From Loxodes magnus (lineage: Eukaryota; Ciliophora; Karyorelictea; Loxodida; Loxodidae), in contig CAMPDV010002002.1 of assembly GCA_946699065.1 (NCBI GenBank), positions 1 through 64,000 on the forward strand: a stretch of DNA of 64,000 nt, given 5' to 3'. A program made the translations under genes and the position numbers. How positions within the stretch are numbered: the stretch's first letter is position 1; each line of letters opens with the position of its first letter. The notes beneath the pieces were generated by a model. That model was given only the letters and a program-made list of their open reading frames with translations. It searched no databases and had not been told where the DNA came from. Below are positions 61,501-64,000 of the stretch, piece after piece.

Positions 61501-62812
61501 TTTCCATTATTAGATAAAAATACTTACATTATAGATTTCCCTTATCTCTTTATTTGCTGTTTAACCTTTAAATATCATATTCCTCAGTTCTTCAAATAGT
61601 TTTCTCCAACTTTGAAGATTGACTATGCATAATAAATACATTAGCTGCCTATTTCTGTTTGGTAAGTTTTTTATATAGATTATGGAAATTGTGCTGATAG
61701 GTAGTTTCTACTTTATAATAAAGAATTTCTTTAATTTAAAAAACAAAACAAACGATTAAACTTTAACTTAGAAGGAAGTTCTTGATAAATATACTTAAAA
61801 GTATTTTTCATTGTTTGATGAACTAAAACATGAGAAAGCAGCTTTGTTGTTTAATCCCTTATTTTTGCTAAGAAGATTACTTTTATCAGTTATCTTAGTT
61901 AGCTTACACTAAACACCTTTAGCTCAGATCATTCTTAGTATATCACTAAGTTTAGTTATGCTGCTGTATATCATAAAAGTAAAGCCTTTTGAATCCAAAT
62001 GACTTAGCTTAGTTCAGGCTCTATAAGAGTTTTGGTTAATAACTTTATTTTCCTTAAATTTCTATTTTTACTCAATAGATTAATAATAAAAGCGAGATAT
62101 TTCTACAGTTGAGATTTAAATATCTCGGGAAATAGGCATAGCAATAATAGTGATATCAAGTATAATAACATATGTAGGAATGTTATTTGGTATAATAGTA
62201 ATGATAAGAGAAATAATAAAGGGAATATAAGAAGCGAAAAGGAAGAAATTAGAGTAAAAATAGCAATAAATGTAGAAGCAAGTTCCTATTTAAAGTCCGA
62301 GAAATTTCGAATAAGCTGAATGGAAACTATAAGATATAGAAGAAGGTTTGAGTTTAAATAAAACAAAGTTAGATAACCTAAGTAGAATTGATTAAGTTAA
62401 TGAATTTGAAAGGTAAAACTATTTGTAAATTTAAAGTTCCAGATCTCTTTTGGATAAAGAGGAATGTGAAGGGAATCAGAAAGATGAAATATTTGATATA
62501 ATGGTATTATATTTAATTATATAGAAATATATCAATAAATAAGATAAAACAAAAGAAGAAAGAAAAATTTAAACCATTCAAGAGATACAATATCCTTAAG
62601 AAGATTCTTATTAATTATAATCAACTTTATTAGCAAAATCCTTAGTAGATAGTTAATAAAAAAAGAGCTACTAGCCAATATAAAAATAGTAAGTAGAATC
62701 AAATAAATCAAACAAAAGGATAGGAAAATAGCTTTAAGTGTTAAGATATAAAAATAAGAAAAGAAAGAGATTTTTAAAAGTGAGAAAAAGAAAAAACGAG
62801 AGTGAATAGTGA
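58503..62812 (+). CDS. LamG / furin-like cysteine-repeat multi-pass membrane protein
   Basis: About 1430 residues after one 17-nt intron. The signal peptide is MWMLLIILIYLQTINSQF. Residues ~25-200 form a LamG/concanavalin-like domain (GNKWIFFSAEQ, SWHFAFYIRYNNRNIG, YIKIGKDDQWNEDFKGLMQD, LKFWGYNKWF). Residues ~205-810 hold many furin-like repeats (C..C...NC..C...C..C..GYY). An acidic linker follows. The C-terminal third has about six membrane helices (FIIILSVLFLDILL, IVLIGSFYFIIKNFF, LFLLRRLLLSVILVSL, IILSISLSLVMLLYIIKV, EFWLITLFSLNFYF, IAIIVISSIITYVGML) and a Lys/Gln-rich cytoplasmic tail. Large proteins of this plan are common in ciliates and are presumed surface receptors; the ligand is unknown. 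At least a dozen Trp are TGA, and the gene ends at TGA 62810-62812. It appears intact, and a dead inverted paralogue lies at 51.0-53.7 kb. Confidence 0.85.
61662..61678 (+). other. 17-nt intron in the LamG/furin gene
   Basis: GTAAGTTTTTTATATAG sits after ...NTLAAYFCL. Removing it joins that frame to IMEIVLIGSFYFIIKNFF and onward to the conserved membrane region, and it makes the distance from ATG to TGA a multiple of three. Both sides are strongly protein-like in different frames, which makes this the best-supported tiny intron in the window. Confidence 0.75.
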
Positions 62813-63614
62813 TTTTAACTTTTAAACTAAATGATTTGAATTTAAAGTTATTAAAATAATAATCTTTAAATATAAGAAAAGAAAGTTGTTAATTCAAAGT
62901 ATATTCATTTATAGTGATATATAAACTAACTTTAATAAAAAGTTCATATTTGTAAATAAGCTTGTAAGAATATCTAAGTGATTATAAGAGTTTTATTTAT
63001 AGTTAAATTTAATTTCTTATGAATAATGAAAGTGATCAACTAGCTTATAATTTATAGAAGCATAGAATTATAAAATTGTTAGAAGGGGAAATAAATAAAT
63101 GCTAGTTGGTACGTAAAAAATCATACTAGACTTAAAATAAAACTGATACAATACAAATCGATTTAAAGCAAACAATTTTTACTGTAAGATAAGAAGATTT
63201 GCAATAAATCTTTTGAAAAAAGAAATGAAAATATTCCAAGTATATCATGTAAAGTTATAATATTAGCAGATATAAAAAGCATATTTATGATATTCTAAAT
63301 GATTAACAAAAAGTAAAGGGTACTATTATTCATTCAGTTTTATCTTAATCAAGCTTATTATGAGATTAAATGATAAATCTATCTTAACACTCATAAAAAT
63401 AGAATATTTAACAAATATTTTTATTTATAATCCTAGTAAAAATAAATATAAAAGGTAAGGAATGTCTAATAAATTATTTCACTTAAATAAATAATTCAAT
63501 GGAAGTTCTTCTGTATAATTTAAATACATCGAAGTATTTATAACTTTTATTAGCTTTAATTAATCATTTAGAAATTAAATAAAGGCTTTATTATTGTATA
63601 TATATTTTAAATCA
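62813..63614. other. AT-rich 3' flank of the receptor gene
   Basis: No gene, repeat or RNA recognised. It probably contains the 3' UTR of the plus-strand gene. Confidence 0.5.
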
Positions 63615-63915
63615 GGAGGAACAATCCTCCAACTGAGATTAACTTAGCATAAGTATCATGAGTATTTCAGGAGCAACAAACTGAGTAAGAATCTCGGCAA
63701 GCCAAGAGGAAAGAACTGGAGGCATTTAATAACGGTTATTGAAAGGTAAGAGACGATTAGGTCTCTTGTTGCATCACTCTGACCATGCCCTATTAGAAGA
63801 CAGAATTTCCAAAGGAATGAAGCAATGAAGAAACTTCCAATGAGAAATTTTATTAATTGAAAGAACTGCGCACCATCAGGAGTGCTATGTGCTCTATAAT
63901 AGAGTTTATTTATAT
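63615..63915 (+). mobile_element. 5'-truncated retroposon copy (family 2 body + shared tail, copy 6)
   Basis: It begins with GGAGGAACAATCCTCC, a small palindrome, and follows the 40461-40781 sequence in order, including AAAGAACTGGAGGC and CTATTAGAAGACAGAAT. It then runs through GAGAAATTTTATTAATTG into AAAGAACTGCGCACC...GTGCTATGTGCTCTATAAT and GTTTATTTATATTAA. Only the last ~300 bp of the longer 38.4-40.8 kb element is present, as expected when target-primed reverse transcription stops early. I found no convincing target-site duplication. The stem has several changes, so it is older than the 50.2-kb copy. Confidence 0.8.
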
Positions 63916-64000
63916 TAATTTTTAATTTTTAAGAGTTAGTTACTCTTTGCTGATTATTTCTTTTAAGATTTTTTAAATACAATATAAAATGGCTGGCTTC

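Overview
This window looks like ciliate nuclear DNA that uses a reassigned, ambiguous genetic code. TAA and TAG read as Gln. TGA reads as Trp inside genes and appears to terminate some of them. The clearest proof is a seven-bladed WD40 gene (17982-19283, minus). It has four internal TGA codons, one at the invariant Trp of a WD/WN dipeptide, and it still ends at a TGA just where homology and base composition stop. Very short introns (16-17 nt candidates, plus one of 30 nt) add to this. UAR=Gln with UGA=Trp/stop is the code described for karyorelictean ciliates such as Loxodes; a Condylostoma-like code, in which all three are ambiguous, is the main alternative. The species assignment is inference. 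Every codon can be sense, so an open frame proves nothing here. Calls below rest on motifs, copies within the window, hydrophobicity patterns and composition changes. A standard-code ORF search shows almost none of the genes.

Layout. 1-15.86 kb: about 200 copies of an 80-bp, nearly G-free satellite, fraying to 16.0 kb. 16.2-17.8 kb: a short dispersed repeat, then A-rich low-copy tandem repeats. 18.0-19.3 kb: pentapeptide-WD40 gene (minus). 21.4-22.2 kb: bZIP-like coiled-coil gene (minus). 23.8-24.5 kb: secreted beta-propeller-like protein (plus). 24.6-29.5 kb: very AT-rich sequence, some of it gene-like but decayed, with a degenerate tRNA-Leu at 28.5 kb. 29.5-35.6 kb: non-LTR retrotransposon territory, with a CCHC/coiled-coil ORF (plus), a frameshifted APE-RT ORF2 (minus) and an ORF1-like remnant (minus). 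35.7-37.0 kb: a RING-coiled-coil-ubiquitin-like gene (plus), followed by a minisatellite. 38.3-45.6 kb: more LINE pieces (two ORF1s, an endonuclease domain, an ORF1 fragment) and a SINE-like insertion with an 18-bp target duplication. 45.75-46.9 kb: a membrane protein gene. 47.1-50.2 kb: a GC-richer folded block and a 2.7-kb element with ~0.5-kb inverted arms. 51.0-53.7 kb: a 5'-truncated pseudogene copy, in inverse orientation, of the large receptor-like gene at 58.5-62.8 kb. 54.5-58.3 kb: four unrecognised genes or gene remnants. 63.6-63.9 kb: a 5'-truncated retroposon copy.

The genes do not form a pathway. The recurring theme is retroposition. A ~55-bp hairpin followed by a TTTA-rich tail occurs six times and ends several elements with different bodies. 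This suggests one retrotransposition machinery, perhaps the LINE at 30.4-33.9 kb or a relative, mobilising ORF1-only and short partners.
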